Source: Collinsella aerofaciens (GTDB lineage Bacteria; Actinomycetota; Coriobacteriia; Coriobacteriales; Coriobacteriaceae). Taken from it: a DNA stretch of 64,000 nucleotides. The notes beneath the pieces were generated by a model that was not told the DNA's origin, made no database searches, and saw nothing but the letters and a program-made list of their open reading frames with translations. Every line of letters starts with the position of its first letter. The first letter of the stretch is position 1. The translations under genes were made by a program, and so were the position numbers. Shown one piece after another: positions 26,941 to 36,399 of this stretch. Location: assembly GCF_002736145.1 (NCBI RefSeq), contig NZ_CP024160.1, forward strand, positions 806,001-870,000. Reading direction: 5' to 3'.

Positions 26941-29412
26941 ATGAAAAAGTACAATGAGCAGTGTCCAACAAACGAAAGGCAAACAATGCGAGTCGAAACA
27001 ACCGGAGTATGCAGAGGAAACTGGAAAATCTACCAGCAGCTTAAGATTGAAGGCATCCATAAAGGCTCCAGCGTAACAGCCCAGGCGGCTACAGACGATA
27101 ACCGCTGCTTGCCTTTATCCCTCCTAAAATTCCGGGACAATAGCTGTGATTCGAACTCATATGTCCTTGTAATCCCCGATCCCGATGCTCGCGCCATCAA
27201 AATTGAGTTTAGCGAAATCGGCCAAGACGGTCGCACCCTGAGCAGCGACTCCCTTTCGCTAAATTGCAAGAACATCAAATGGGAGTCGCGCCTTAACTAC
27301 AAAATTAAACCTGACATGTGCAGCAAACTCCGAAACTACGATGACGTTTCAGAGTTTGACATGGCAACGATTGATTTTTGGCAGTGCATCGAAGATTCAA
27401 GCGACTATATCCTTAGGTGCACGGTGAGAACTCCTTATCGTAGCGACTCCCAAATCAAACTTCGCTGCCTCGATCGAGCCCTCAATGAAGTTAATTTGAG
27501 CATCGTCAATTTCGGTTCGAATGTAACAAGCGTTGGATTTACGTCCGAGAAAAAGCAACTTGAAACGCAGCTCTCAATTCGCATGCCAAAGGCGTTCGAT
27601 CGTTACTACTTTATTATTGACGATCAAAATCACCCATCATTCAGTGCATTTGACTGCTTAACGCCCGATAAATTAGGCTTGCTTCTTGAGGAGACCAACT
27701 TCCTCTTTACCCATGCGCAGTTCGATCCTGAATACCCCGAATGGTTCACGGAGCATAAGGCAACCATCGGCGCTCTGGAAAAGCAGAGAAAAATTGTCTT
27801 CAACAGCGCCCCGAAGTTCAGTATCATTGTCCCTCTTTACAACACGCCCATTCCGTTTTTTAACGATATGGCCGAATCCGTAAAAAACCAGTCTTATGCA
27901 AACTGGGAGCTCATCCTAGTTAATGCAAGTCCTGACAATCAGGAATTAAAGGCTCGCGTTGAGCAGGAGACAGCCCACGACAACAGAATTAAATCAATTA
28001 ACCTTACCGAGAATAAGGGTATTTCCGAAAACACAAACGCTGGCACAGCCGTCGCTTTGGGTAATTTCGTCTGTTTCTTTGACCATGACGACATTCTTGA
28101 ACCGGACTTGCTGTTCTCATATGCCGAGGCAATTGAAAACAATAGTGGCATCGATCTTCTTTATTGTGATGAAGATAAACTCATGCCCGACGGAAAACTG
28201 GCACAGCCGTTCTTTAAGCCGGATTTCAATATCGATCTGCTCAGAAACAATAACTATATCTGCCATATGCTTACCATCCGTAAGTCTCTGCTTGACACTC
28301 TAGAACCGAACACGAAAGAGTTCGATGGAGCACAGGATCATAATCTGACTCTCCGCGCCGTGGAAAAGGCAAGGAAAGTTCATCATGTTGCAAAGGTTCT
28401 ATATCACTGGCGCCTAAGCGAGACCTCCACCGCAGCAAATGCCGATAGCAAGCCGTATGCCACTATCGCAGGTATCAAAGCGGTCCAGAGTCATTTGGAC
28501 AGGCTTGGGCTCAATGCGAAGGTCGAACAAGCGCGTCGTCCCTTTACATATAAAGTAACCTACGCTGTGCCAGATTCCCATCCACTCGTGTCGATTATCA
28601 TTCCGACTAAAGACCACACCGACATTCTGGACAACTGTATTAAGTCAATTGTTGAGAAATCAACGTACGACAATTACGAGCTTGTCATAATCGAAAACAA
28701 CAGCACAGAAAAGGCGACGTTCGATTATTACGATAAGTTGCAAGCAAAATATCCCGACATCGTTCGTCTTGTAACTTGGGAACACGAATTCAATTTCTCC
28801 AAGCTCATGAACTTTGGCGTTGCTCACGCCAAGGGCGACTATCTCTTGCTGTTGAATAACGATACTGAGGTAATTACGCCCAATTGGATTGAGATAATGC
28901 TTGGCATCTGCGCACGTGAGGATGTTGGCGCAGTTGGCGCAAAACTCTACTATCCCGACAACACCATTCAGCACGCGGGCCTATGCGTCACTGGTGGCGT
29001 GGCAGGACATCTTTGCCAAAGCATGCCAAAGGATAACTGGGGCTACTTTGCACTCAACGATGCGCAACAAGACTTCAGCGCCGTCACTGCAGCTTGCATA
29101 ATGACCAAGCGTAGCGAATATGAGAAAGTCGGAGGTTTCACGGAAGAGCTTCAAGTTGCATTTAATGATGTTGACTTTTGCTTAAAGCTTCGCGAGATCA
29201 ATGACCTGATCGTATACACACCCGAAGTCGAGCTCTATCACTACGAGTCGATTTCTAGAGGCGTTGAAAACAATACGGAGAAGCAGATTCGCTTCCACAA
29301 AGAGGTCGCGTACATGAATTATCGCTGGGCTAAGCATTACGTCGAAGGCGATCCCTATATGAATCCAAACTTTACCGTTGGGGAACCTGCGAATCGTTAT
29401 TATCATTTATAA
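26941..29412 (+). CDS. Large two-domain GT2 glycosyltransferase
   Basis: An 823-residue soluble enzyme. After about 270 N-terminal residues of a beta-rich domain come two GT-A domains: one from about 293 (FSIIVPLYNTPIPFFNDM, with FFDHDDILEPDLL and LLYCDEDKLM) and one from about 545 (VSIIIPTKDHTDILDNC, with LLLNNDTEV and FNDVDFCLKLRE). The closing ELYHYESISRG stretch is typical of rhamnan and teichoic-acid-like polymerising GT2s. It is a clear homologue of the protein encoded at 55464-57950, with the same domain order but lower GC. ATG 26941 is used; ATG 26986 with AAAGGC upstream is possible. It lies divergent from rfbA, which fits a dTDP-rhamnose-using role. Confidence 0.9.
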   Translation: MKKYNEQCPTNERQTMRVETTGVCRGNWKIYQQLKIEGIHKGSSVTAQAATDDNRCLPLSLLKFRDNSCDSNSYVLVIPDPDARAIKIEFSEIGQDGRTLSSDSLSLNCKNIKWESRLNYKIKPDMCSKLRNYDDVSEFDMATIDFWQCIEDSSDYILRCTVRTPYRSDSQIKLRCLDRALNEVNLSIVNFGSNVTSVGFTSEKKQLETQLSIRMPKAFDRYYFIIDDQNHPSFSAFDCLTPDKLGLLLEETNFLFTHAQFDPEYPEWFTEHKATIGALEKQRKIVFNSAPKFSIIVPLYNTPIPFFNDMAESVKNQSYANWELILVNASPDNQELKARVEQETAHDNRIKSINLTENKGISENTNAGTAVALGNFVCFFDHDDILEPDLLFSYAEAIENNSGIDLLYCDEDKLMPDGKLAQPFFKPDFNIDLLRNNNYICHMLTIRKSLLDTLEPNTKEFDGAQDHNLTLRAVEKARKVHHVAKVLYHWRLSETSTAANADSKPYATIAGIKAVQSHLDRLGLNAKVEQARRPFTYKVTYAVPDSHPLVSIIIPTKDHTDILDNCIKSIVEKSTYDNYELVIIENNSTEKATFDYYDKLQAKYPDIVRLVTWEHEFNFSKLMNFGVAHAKGDYLLLLNNDTEVITPNWIEIMLGICAREDVGAVGAKLYYPDNTIQHAGLCVTGGVAGHLCQSMPKDNWGYFALNDAQQDFSAVTAACIMTKRSEYEKVGGFTEELQVAFNDVDFCLKLREINDLIVYTPEVELYHYESISRGVENNTEKQIRFHKEVAYMNYRWAKHYVEGDPYMNPNFTVGEPANRYYHL

Positions 29413-29469
29413 GAAGTTGACGTTTCTTCTCTTATACAATCACGGCAAATTAGCGTGTGTCTAAGCTAG

Positions 29470-29505
29470 ATAGGGGAATCGAGGATTAACCCTCGATTCC
29501 CCTAT
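29470..29505. terminator. Bidirectional terminator between the large GT2 and a repeat-hydrolase gene
   Basis: A perfect 15-bp stem (ATAGGGGAATCGAGG with its complement) and 6-base loop between convergent genes. Short T-rich flank only. Confidence 0.8.
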
Positions 29506-29544
29506 TGTGATAAGTTGTCCTCTACCCGACAGTCAGAAAGCATC

Positions 29545-31392
29545 TTATTCTAATGGCGTATTTAAAACCCAGCCCCACTGAGGCGTAGCGGTAGTGTGGT
29601 AGTAGTTCAGCCACCAGGCCAGTGACGTCGTCCTAATGTAGCCGATGTTATCCATAACCATACCGTTACCGACGTAAATAGCAATGTGTCCCCAGCGAGC
29701 CCCCGCATTAGTATGCGTATGAGTAGGGACCGCAACTATCATTCCAACCTTAAGCTGCGATATATCTCGGCTATGACACCAATTCCAAAACATGTCGCAT
29801 GCGTCACCGTTGGGATAAGACCCCAGCACGGGATAAAAAACCTCGCTAACCCACTCCGAGCACAATCCCACTCCAGGAGAAGGAACGTTGTAGCAGCGAC
29901 TAACAATTTGAGACTGAAAGGAAGTACGGGCAGAACGCTCGGGCTCTACCCAAGCACCAGCAGCATTAAAGAAATACTCGCCATTCTCGATACTGTTCCA
30001 GCCAGTTGCCATTTGACCTGACGACATAAGGTAATACCATAGCCCGTCATCATCGCGGAACCAGCCTGTATTCATAACGCCAGATTCGTTATCGAGGTGA
30101 TACCACTTCCCGCCAATTAATTGCCAACCGCGCTGTAGCACCCCGTCTGGATCCGTGTAAAACCACGTCTGAGCAGCGGAGGACCAATACCAGCCTACCA
30201 TGGGCTTTCCTTCGGCGTCGTTGAGCTTAATTGCGCCCACGTTGTCCTTGACACCCTTTAACGCAATTGCACCACTGCTGCACGCATAATATGCGTTTCC
30301 ATCTTGCGAGAAGACCCAGGCGTTGCACTCTAATGCGCCGCCACTATCCGAATCCAAATAGTACCAATTACCATTTATAGACTGAAATCCTTCGAGCATG
30401 GCGCCATTATTATTGGAATCAAGCAAATACCAGCTAGAATCAAAGTAATACCATCCTGTGCGAATCGCTCCAGAGCCATTGGCGCAATACCATGTCCCAT
30501 CGTCAACAAACCAACCAGTGTTCATGGATCCAGATTGAGAAAAATGATACAAACTGCCGTTTACAAGTTTAAAGCCCGTAGCCATTGATCCGGAAGGCTC
30601 AAGCCAATACCAAGTATTGCCAAGGAGCAGCCAGCCAGTATGCATAGCACCCGAACCGTCCAAATAGTACCAGTTATGATTGTCTAAAACCCAACCGGTC
30701 TTCATTGAACCTGATGTTTCGTCAAGGAAGAACCAATGACCGCCGATGGCAGCCCATCCCTTCAAATGCGCACAGGATTCAGAGAATAAGTGCCATCCAT
30801 CACTCAGGTATCTCCAGCCAGTAGCTGCGTAGCCTTCGGAATCAAAATAATATTCGGCTCCCCCAATAATCAGAAAACAGTTTGACGGCCAACCACCGGC
30901 CTCATATCTCCACCACCATTTACCGTTTTCGCAGACCCAAGAACCAGGAAGGGCGATTTTGTTATCAGAAGAGCGAACAATCTGGAACGACAACCGGGTG
31001 GTAGCGCCAGCGTAGTCCCCTAGCCCATTTACAGCTATATCAGCACAACCAGGTGCAACATTATTCGCATAAAAGACTTCATAATCGGTCCCACATGTAA
31101 GCTTTAAACCGCTATCAGCAAAAACCGACACACTCGGAGTAATCGCATCACCAGTGTATTCATATGTCGACAAATCGATAGACGCTGTGAAGTTAACCGA
31201 ATCAGAAGGTAACCGATCACCATCCGATGGCCCAACTGGGCCCTGTACCGATTGATCTGTAGAATCATCAGCGCCTAGAACCGCACAATCTTCGGGTAAT
31301 GAAAAAGCAATCGTGGGGCATAAAAGAGGCGTGAAACAAATTGATGCAAGGCAGACCACACCGATAAAACTCAAATAACAATTTCTCATCAT
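29545..31392 (-). CDS. Secreted cell-wall-binding repeat protein with NlpC/P60-like C terminus
   Basis: A 615-residue exported protein. A signal peptide (about 1-30) is followed by an Ig-like domain (about 65-140), about fifteen 20-residue repeats of the GWYYLDGSGAMHTGW type (choline/glucan-binding-like), and a C-terminal domain of about 115 residues. That domain has a Cys in VGLCSEWVSEVF and a His in WGHIAIYVGNG, the order expected of NlpC/P60 or CHAP papain-like hydrolases that cut peptidoglycan stem peptides. The catalytic Cys is in LCSEW rather than the usual DCSGF, so it is a divergent member. GC is low outside the repeats. Confidence 0.87.
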   Translation of the reverse strand: MMRNCYLSFIGVVCLASICFTPLLCPTIAFSLPEDCAVLGADDSTDQSVQGPVGPSDGDRLPSDSVNFTASIDLSTYEYTGDAITPSVSVFADSGLKLTCGTDYEVFYANNVAPGCADIAVNGLGDYAGATTRLSFQIVRSSDNKIALPGSWVCENGKWWWRYEAGGWPSNCFLIIGGAEYYFDSEGYAATGWRYLSDGWHLFSESCAHLKGWAAIGGHWFFLDETSGSMKTGWVLDNHNWYYLDGSGAMHTGWLLLGNTWYWLEPSGSMATGFKLVNGSLYHFSQSGSMNTGWFVDDGTWYCANGSGAIRTGWYYFDSSWYLLDSNNNGAMLEGFQSINGNWYYLDSDSGGALECNAWVFSQDGNAYYACSSGAIALKGVKDNVGAIKLNDAEGKPMVGWYWSSAAQTWFYTDPDGVLQRGWQLIGGKWYHLDNESGVMNTGWFRDDDGLWYYLMSSGQMATGWNSIENGEYFFNAAGAWVEPERSARTSFQSQIVSRCYNVPSPGVGLCSEWVSEVFYPVLGSYPNGDACDMFWNWCHSRDISQLKVGMIVAVPTHTHTNAGARWGHIAIYVGNGMVMDNIGYIRTTSLAWWLNYYHTTATPQWGWVLNTPLE

Positions 31393-31504
31393 TACACTTT
31401 TCCCATTAAATCAATTTAGCCTTTGATAGACCAGGCCTGCTCAACCCCGAGACGAAGTCCCCCAACTACAAGAAATTACCAAAGCAACTGCACGCGAGAT
31501 GAAT

Positions 31505-33046
31505 CTACAAACAGGAGGCGACGCTAATAAAGCGAATAAGATATAGGCAGTTCATAGCACAGACGCCAAGAGTAACAACGGAAATGGAAGAAGAGTTGAA
31601 CCTAAATAATCGAGTTCTTAGTCCAAACAACAAAGCTGGTAAAGCCGGAAGAAAATAGCGCCCCTGAACACCCTGTATTACATTTTCATAGTTGAAAGTC
31701 CATGCCAACCACATCGATGCAATGGAACCGAGTGCAGCCAAAAGGAAAGCAAAAATGAAAAGAAAGGATACTGGAGCAGCAAGAAACGAAGGCTCATCAC
31801 TAGAGTCAAGGCAGCAAATAAACCCGAAAAACAAATAAGGAATCATATAGAATGCAGGGAAACGCAAGTTCTCTTGAAGCCATCCAAGAGAATAGCCCAA
31901 GGTCGTTTCCCAATAGAAATCACCTAGGGAGTCGAAAGTTCTACATAAAACAAGGAAACTATTCTTTGGATGCAGCAGAATATCGCCGAGCGAATATAAC
32001 TGCCCCGCTTCGTGGCCCCGAGAGGAATCTGAAGGCTGAGAAACCAAGCTGCTCATCGACGCCAAACGTAAGGCCAATACAGAAACAACAACGCAAAAGA
32101 TCAACAAGAACTTGCTAAAACGCCCGGTCTTCTCATCAAGGAACTGAGAAAGAGGGACGAACAATCCAAGTAAAATCAACCCTGAATAGATAACCTTGCA
32201 CGGAGCCAAAAGAACCGAAATGATTAAATAAATAATGATTTCTCTATTGCCTATCGACCGCTGTTCGCCAAAATAACCGCGCATCAAACATGCGAATAAC
32301 AAAAGTGAATAAGCAATGATTCCAGAATCATAGGAATATGAGGCGGCCAAATGAAGCGTCATGGGCAACAATGAAACGAATACAATGACCGATTTGCCTT
32401 TAGGTGCAATTCGATAGGCTTGGAAAGCGCAGAAGCAAAAAAAGAGAGCCGAACCAATTCGACCCATATAGAACGCGGGGTAAGCTCCAAGCCCAAAGAA
32501 CAACCCTATCTGCAAGCCAATAATAGAGCCTAGTTTTGCAGTAACATTCTCGCTGCCGACACTAAAAGAAAATTCACTAAAAGGAATCAGCTGTCCATTT
32601 CCAAATAGTGAAAAACCATCAATAGCAGAATCAAATGAAGCTGAATTAATTGCATCGCCCGGTTGGCGGCTATTGTACAGCGCGTAATCAATATCTCGCA
32701 CCAGAAAAGCACCGTCTTTAGTCACATGAGCATTAAATGGAAGGCTATCAACCAACCAATAAGTCGAAAAATAATGATGACCCTCATCGGGCGCGGTGAA
32801 CGGAGGGAAAATTAAGCAAAAAATGATTAAGAATGATATAAGCAGTGCCAAGAATACCCACTCATTTTTAAGGCAATCCTTTTCACTGGCAAATACGCTG
32901 CCGAGTGCGAGAATTATAATTAACGAAATCGCAATTGTAAGCAGAACAAGCAATCTGGGATTATTTAAGTACCAGAATACTGAATAGACTGCAAATAAAC
33001 CGGCAAAAGCAAGAAAAGCAGGTTTACATCTTACAAAACTCATCAT
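31505..33046 (-). CDS. DUF2142-type multi-TM membrane protein
   Basis: About 513 residues with roughly twelve predicted TM helices. The FPPFTAPDEGHHYFSTYWLVDSL loop after the early helices is the hallmark of DUF2142, a GT-C-like family that often sits in polysaccharide clusters. The acidic residues in PDEGHH would face outside, as in polyprenyl-phosphate-sugar-using glycosyltransferases. ATG 33046 is preferred: AAGGA lies 7 bases upstream. The frame is open to a TTG at 33067, which I rejected. It lies upstream of the repeat-hydrolase gene and downstream of three glycan genes on the same strand. Confidence 0.85.
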   Translation of the reverse strand: MMSFVRCKPAFLAFAGLFAVYSVFWYLNNPRLLVLLTIAISLIIILALGSVFASEKDCLKNEWVFLALLISFLIIFCLIFPPFTAPDEGHHYFSTYWLVDSLPFNAHVTKDGAFLVRDIDYALYNSRQPGDAINSASFDSAIDGFSLFGNGQLIPFSEFSFSVGSENVTAKLGSIIGLQIGLFFGLGAYPAFYMGRIGSALFFCFCAFQAYRIAPKGKSVIVFVSLLPMTLHLAASYSYDSGIIAYSLLLFACLMRGYFGEQRSIGNREIIIYLIISVLLAPCKVIYSGLILLGLFVPLSQFLDEKTGRFSKFLLIFCVVVSVLALRLASMSSLVSQPSDSSRGHEAGQLYSLGDILLHPKNSFLVLCRTFDSLGDFYWETTLGYSLGWLQENLRFPAFYMIPYLFFGFICCLDSSDEPSFLAAPVSFLFIFAFLLAALGSIASMWLAWTFNYENVIQGVQGRYFLPALPALLFGLRTRLFRFNSSSISVVTLGVCAMNCLYLIRFISVASCL

Positions 33047-33259
33047 GCTGGAATCCTTAAATTTCAAAACTCACATGAGCGCAACTAAATGTAATGGTCG
33101 TTAGTATATCAACAAGCTAATTAATATCTCAGAGGCTAAGTCGATAATATCAGTGCAAGCATAGCGCCGTAGAATCCGACTTCAAAGACTAATAGCCGAA
33201 TTCAGTCATGCACGATGCGCTCGTCAATTGACTCAGAGGAAACGTTCAACACAGAAACG

Positions 33260-34054
33260 TTAAAGAGTGTTGCTATTCATGCTGACTGAATATAGTCGAT
33301 GAATTACTTTCGCAACCTTTTTAGGCCAAAATTTTTCAAGCATAGCAAGGTCTTCGGAGCTCCGTGTATTATCTTGGATCAAGGAAGTCGTCTCAGATTC
33401 TTCGTGAATTCGATGATGCATGAGAATCTCGGGAGAATAAACAAAAGAACCATCAAGTCGCGAAAATCTCTCCCACGCTTCCCAGTCCAAGTCACACTTC
33501 ATCTCACCCGAAAACAAAGGTGTCTCGAGATTAGGCATAACATACGTGACCGAAGGGCAACAAATCGCAGATCCAAACCGCAAAGCCCGACGCTTATCTT
33601 TGACTATAGATGAATTACCGACTCGAGCGAATTTTCTTAGGAGCATTCTTTTCACTTTAAGGATCGAGATGTCATCGGCATACTCCCCATTACGAATCTC
33701 CCCATAATTAGAAAAAAAGATCAAGGGATGTTTGGAGGCGTTCACAGAGCGAAGCATTTCAATAGAATAATTAGGTGAATACAGGTCATCTTGATGAGCA
33801 ATGGTGACCAATGGAGTTTGCGCATGGGAAATTGCACAATTCCAGTCATGACCAATCCCTGGCATCCCATTGTTAATAAATACAGGCAAGTTATAGCTAG
33901 AAGCAATCTGCTCAATATGCTTATTCGGAGTAGAAGTAGAGATAAGAATCCTACTGGCTTGTTTCTGGTTCATTAAAGACGATATACAGTCGCTCAAATA
34001 CGGTGATTGGCCATAGGCGCAAACTACGAATGTATGATCATTACACGTAAACAT
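33260..34054 (-). CDS. GT2-like glycosyltransferase
   Basis: A 264-residue protein with a compact GT-A fold: TFVVCAYGQSPYLSDCISSLMNQ at the N terminus and TIAHQDDLYSPNYSIEML, where HQDD is the metal-binding motif used by small GT2s of capsule and O-antigen clusters. No TM segment or second domain. The ATG follows the DUF2304 gene's stop by 4 bases, so they share a transcript. Donor and acceptor are unknown. Low GC. Confidence 0.82.
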   Translation of the reverse strand: MFTCNDHTFVVCAYGQSPYLSDCISSLMNQKQASRILISTSTPNKHIEQIASSYNLPVFINNGMPGIGHDWNCAISHAQTPLVTIAHQDDLYSPNYSIEMLRSVNASKHPLIFFSNYGEIRNGEYADDISILKVKRMLLRKFARVGNSSIVKDKRRALRFGSAICCPSVTYVMPNLETPLFSGEMKCDLDWEAWERFSRLDGSFVYSPEILMHHRIHEESETTSLIQDNTRSSEDLAMLEKFWPKKVAKVIHRLYSVSMNSNTL

Positions 34055-34058
34055 AGAA

Positions 34059-34412
34059 CTATTTATCCCTCAGAATGCTCTCAATATCCTTTTCAAGCAA
34101 TGCAACTCGTTGAGTTAAGTTCTTAATCGCATTAGCCTGTTTGCTGGCAATTAAACTAAGCGAAAGCATAATTAAGATTACAAAGACAAACCCCAAAACA
34201 AATATAAAGTTCGAAGGAGTTGCAAAACCCATCGCCGACGATAAGAAGCAAAGAGGCTGTGGAAACAATGCAGACAAGAGCAGCACCAGCACCAACGCCA
34301 GCCACAGAAGAGAGTATTTAAGTTGAAGCCTACCGCTCACGATAAGTCTAACTACGTATGCAACGAGTAAAATGCATGCAGCTGCAACGGAAACTCGAAG
34401 AGTTAGTGGCAC
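34059..34412 (-). CDS. DUF2304 membrane protein
   Basis: A 117-residue protein with three hydrophobic helices (LTLRVSVAAACILLVAYVV; LLWLALVLVLLLSALF; NFIFVLGFVFVILIMLSLSL) and a C-terminal coiled stretch (KNLTQRVALLEKDI), the layout of DUF2304. This family commonly accompanies DPM1-like GT2 enzymes, as it does here. The GTG at 34412 has GAGGTG upstream and starts directly after the GT2 stop; the frame extends to a TTG at 34454 inside that gene, which I rejected. Function unproven; a partner of the glycosyltransferase is likely. Confidence 0.85.
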   Translation of the reverse strand: MPLTLRVSVAAACILLVAYVVRLIVSGRLQLKYSLLWLALVLVLLLSALFPQPLCFLSSAMGFATPSNFIFVLGFVFVILIMLSLSLIASKQANAIKNLTQRVALLEKDIESILRDK

Positions 34413-34413
34413 T

Positions 34414-35118
34414 TTAACACCTCGTTTTTGAACAGGCAGAAATAATAATTGCAAGAGTAACCTTAATCATATAATAGGCACTCGAAAAGCCCGAAATTGA
34501 TGAAGCGCCTCCCTGACGCTCTTTCATGACAACGGGAACCTCAGACACAGACATGCCCTGAGTAAGCACTGAAACAATCGAATCAGGCTCGGGGTAATCA
34601 ACCGGATAGTTCTTGCAGAAATAATCGATGGCCTTCGGCCCACAGGCTCTAAACCCAGATGTTGGGTCAGCTATGTACTTCCCCGTACATATTTTAATCA
34701 CCTTGGTAAGCCACGTAATGCCCACTCGACGCATAAAAGTAGATTGAAATCCGCCGGTCCGTTCGAGAAACCTAGAGCCGATCACCAAGTCATAGCCAGC
34801 GTCAATCTGTTCAACCATTTGAGAAATATAAGATGGGTCATGCTGCCCATCGCCATCGACCTGGACATCAATGTCGTACCCATATTTTTTTGCGTACTTA
34901 TGACCGGCTTGAACAGCTCCACCGATACCAAGATTCTGAGGAAGATCAAGTACATTGAGGTGGTTGACGCGACAAACCTCAAGCGTGTTATCGGTTGAAC
35001 CATCATTGACCACGACATAATCATATCCTGCATCGATTACAGCTTCAACTGATGCCCGAATAGATTCTGCCTCATTATATGCAGGTACAATAACTAGTAC
35101 CCTATTGGGATTATTCAT
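34414..35118 (-). CDS. GT2 glycosyltransferase, DPM1-like
   Basis: A 234-residue GT2 with VLVIVPAYNEAESIRASVEAV, VVVNDGSTDNT, the metal site VDGDGQHDPSYI, and the ADPTSGFRACGPKAIDYF segment, typical of enzymes that charge polyprenyl phosphate with a sugar. It has no own TM helix, consistent with reliance on the DUF2304 partner that follows. AAAGGTGG precedes the ATG. It lies divergent from the acyltransferase at 35301, and the 180 bases between them hold only AT-rich promoter-like sequence and no gene I can support. Confidence 0.9.
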   Translation of the reverse strand: MNNPNRVLVIVPAYNEAESIRASVEAVIDAGYDYVVVNDGSTDNTLEVCRVNHLNVLDLPQNLGIGGAVQAGHKYAKKYGYDIDVQVDGDGQHDPSYISQMVEQIDAGYDLVIGSRFLERTGGFQSTFMRRVGITWLTKVIKICTGKYIADPTSGFRACGPKAIDYFCKNYPVDYPEPDSIVSVLTQGMSVSEVPVVMKERQGGASSISGFSSAYYMIKVTLAIIISACSKTRC

Positions 35119-35300
35119 GAACCACCTTTCAATGATAGCCCGGTGTCCTTAGCTAAAACTAAAAATAGCACCAACAAGATGAGCTACACATTAGGCAGAT
35201 AACCAACACCAGAGGCAACACAGTATCCACAACGGTTTTCAGAACCATATAAACAGTAGTACCATTATTATTCAATTCATCAGAGATGCTTAGGACAATA

Positions 35301-36356
35301 ATGCAAAAAGGGTTAACGTCAGCTCCATTATCAACCATAGCCGTCGGGCATGAGAATAATCTAGCGCTTATCCGACTCATCTGTGCTTTTGGAGTCATTG
35401 TGAGTCATTCCTATGCCTTGATTGGGGGCATCAATCATAGCGAGAAGGATTTATTAAGTACCATAACGTCGGATAGCTTAGGCTACGGCGCATTCGCTGT
35501 TGGAGTTTTCTTTTTATTTGGTGGCTACCTCATTGCAGGAAGTGCCGAAAGAAGCAAGACTTTTACGTCATTTATAAAGAAGCGTATTTTGCGAATCATT
35601 CCTGAGCTTACTTTCCTAGTTCTGATGCTTGCATTTGTGATTGGACCGTTGGCTTCTTCCCTGCCACCCGCACAGTATTTCACAAACCCATCCTTACCAG
35701 TTTTTTTATTAAATATCGCATTAATTCCCGTACACTGTCTTCCTGGACTATTTAATTCCAACCCTTATCCCAATGTTGTTGACGGATCTCTATGGACCCT
35801 TCCAGTGGAATTCTCTTGCTATTTGCTTGTGTTCTTATCCTTTAAATTAACCCACTTTGATAGAAACAAATACCTCAAACTGAGTGCGCCGATTGCATTA
35901 CTTGTCTTAATCTATTTCATTATTTTATATCCGTATCAGATTAGCGTGGTTAGACCGGTGCTTTTGTACTGGATAGGCACGACCGCTTATGTTTTTAAGG
36001 ATTCCATTCACATACCGAAACCGCTCGCGTTGGGCTCATTTTTCGTCTTTTGCATTTCGCTGCCAATAGGATGGTCTGATGCGACAATGCTAGCCTGTTT
36101 CCCAATCTTTATGGCATGGCTCGCTTTTTCAGTGAAAGCATCAAAAGCCTCCCTACTGCTAAACAAACTCGAATTGTCTTATGGCGTATATCTCTGGGGC
36201 TGGCCAGTAGGGCAATTAGCAGTGCTCTTACATCCAAACATCAGCGTTGAAGTTCTTGCATTAACTACAATAATCTTTTCATTAATCATGGGATTCATGG
36301 GACAAATACTGGCGAGCAACCTTGTTAATACAATTCAAAGAAAGCAAGCCAACTAA
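35301..36356 (+). CDS. Acyltransferase family 3 membrane protein
   Basis: Probably O-acetylates or otherwise acylates a surface glycan. About 351 residues with around ten TM helices. The LALIRLICAFGVIVSHSYALIGG segment near the N terminus has the conserved R and H of the AT3 family, and VGVFFLFGGYLIAGSAERSK is a second family signature; the later GYVLWGWPVGQ-like segment reads SYGVYLWGWPVGQLA. ATG 35301 has TAGGA 6 bases upstream; ATG 35286 is the longer alternative. Low GC. The downstream capsule-type GT starts 43 bases after it. Confidence 0.87.
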   Translation: MQKGLTSAPLSTIAVGHENNLALIRLICAFGVIVSHSYALIGGINHSEKDLLSTITSDSLGYGAFAVGVFFLFGGYLIAGSAERSKTFTSFIKKRILRIIPELTFLVLMLAFVIGPLASSLPPAQYFTNPSLPVFLLNIALIPVHCLPGLFNSNPYPNVVDGSLWTLPVEFSCYLLVFLSFKLTHFDRNKYLKLSAPIALLVLIYFIILYPYQISVVRPVLLYWIGTTAYVFKDSIHIPKPLALGSFFVFCISLPIGWSDATMLACFPIFMAWLAFSVKASKASLLLNKLELSYGVYLWGWPVGQLAVLLHPNISVEVLALTTIIFSLIMGFMGQILASNLVNTIQRKQAN

Positions 36357-36399
36357 TCGCCCGTTTGAATGCCAGTCAATCAACACTGGAAGAGGACAG

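Noticed and set aside
35159-35398. 79-codon minus-strand frame in the divergent region, with a hydrophobic end
   Set aside because: Its N-terminal part is antisense to the acyltransferase; the hydrophobic tail alone has no ribosome-binding site and no known relative.
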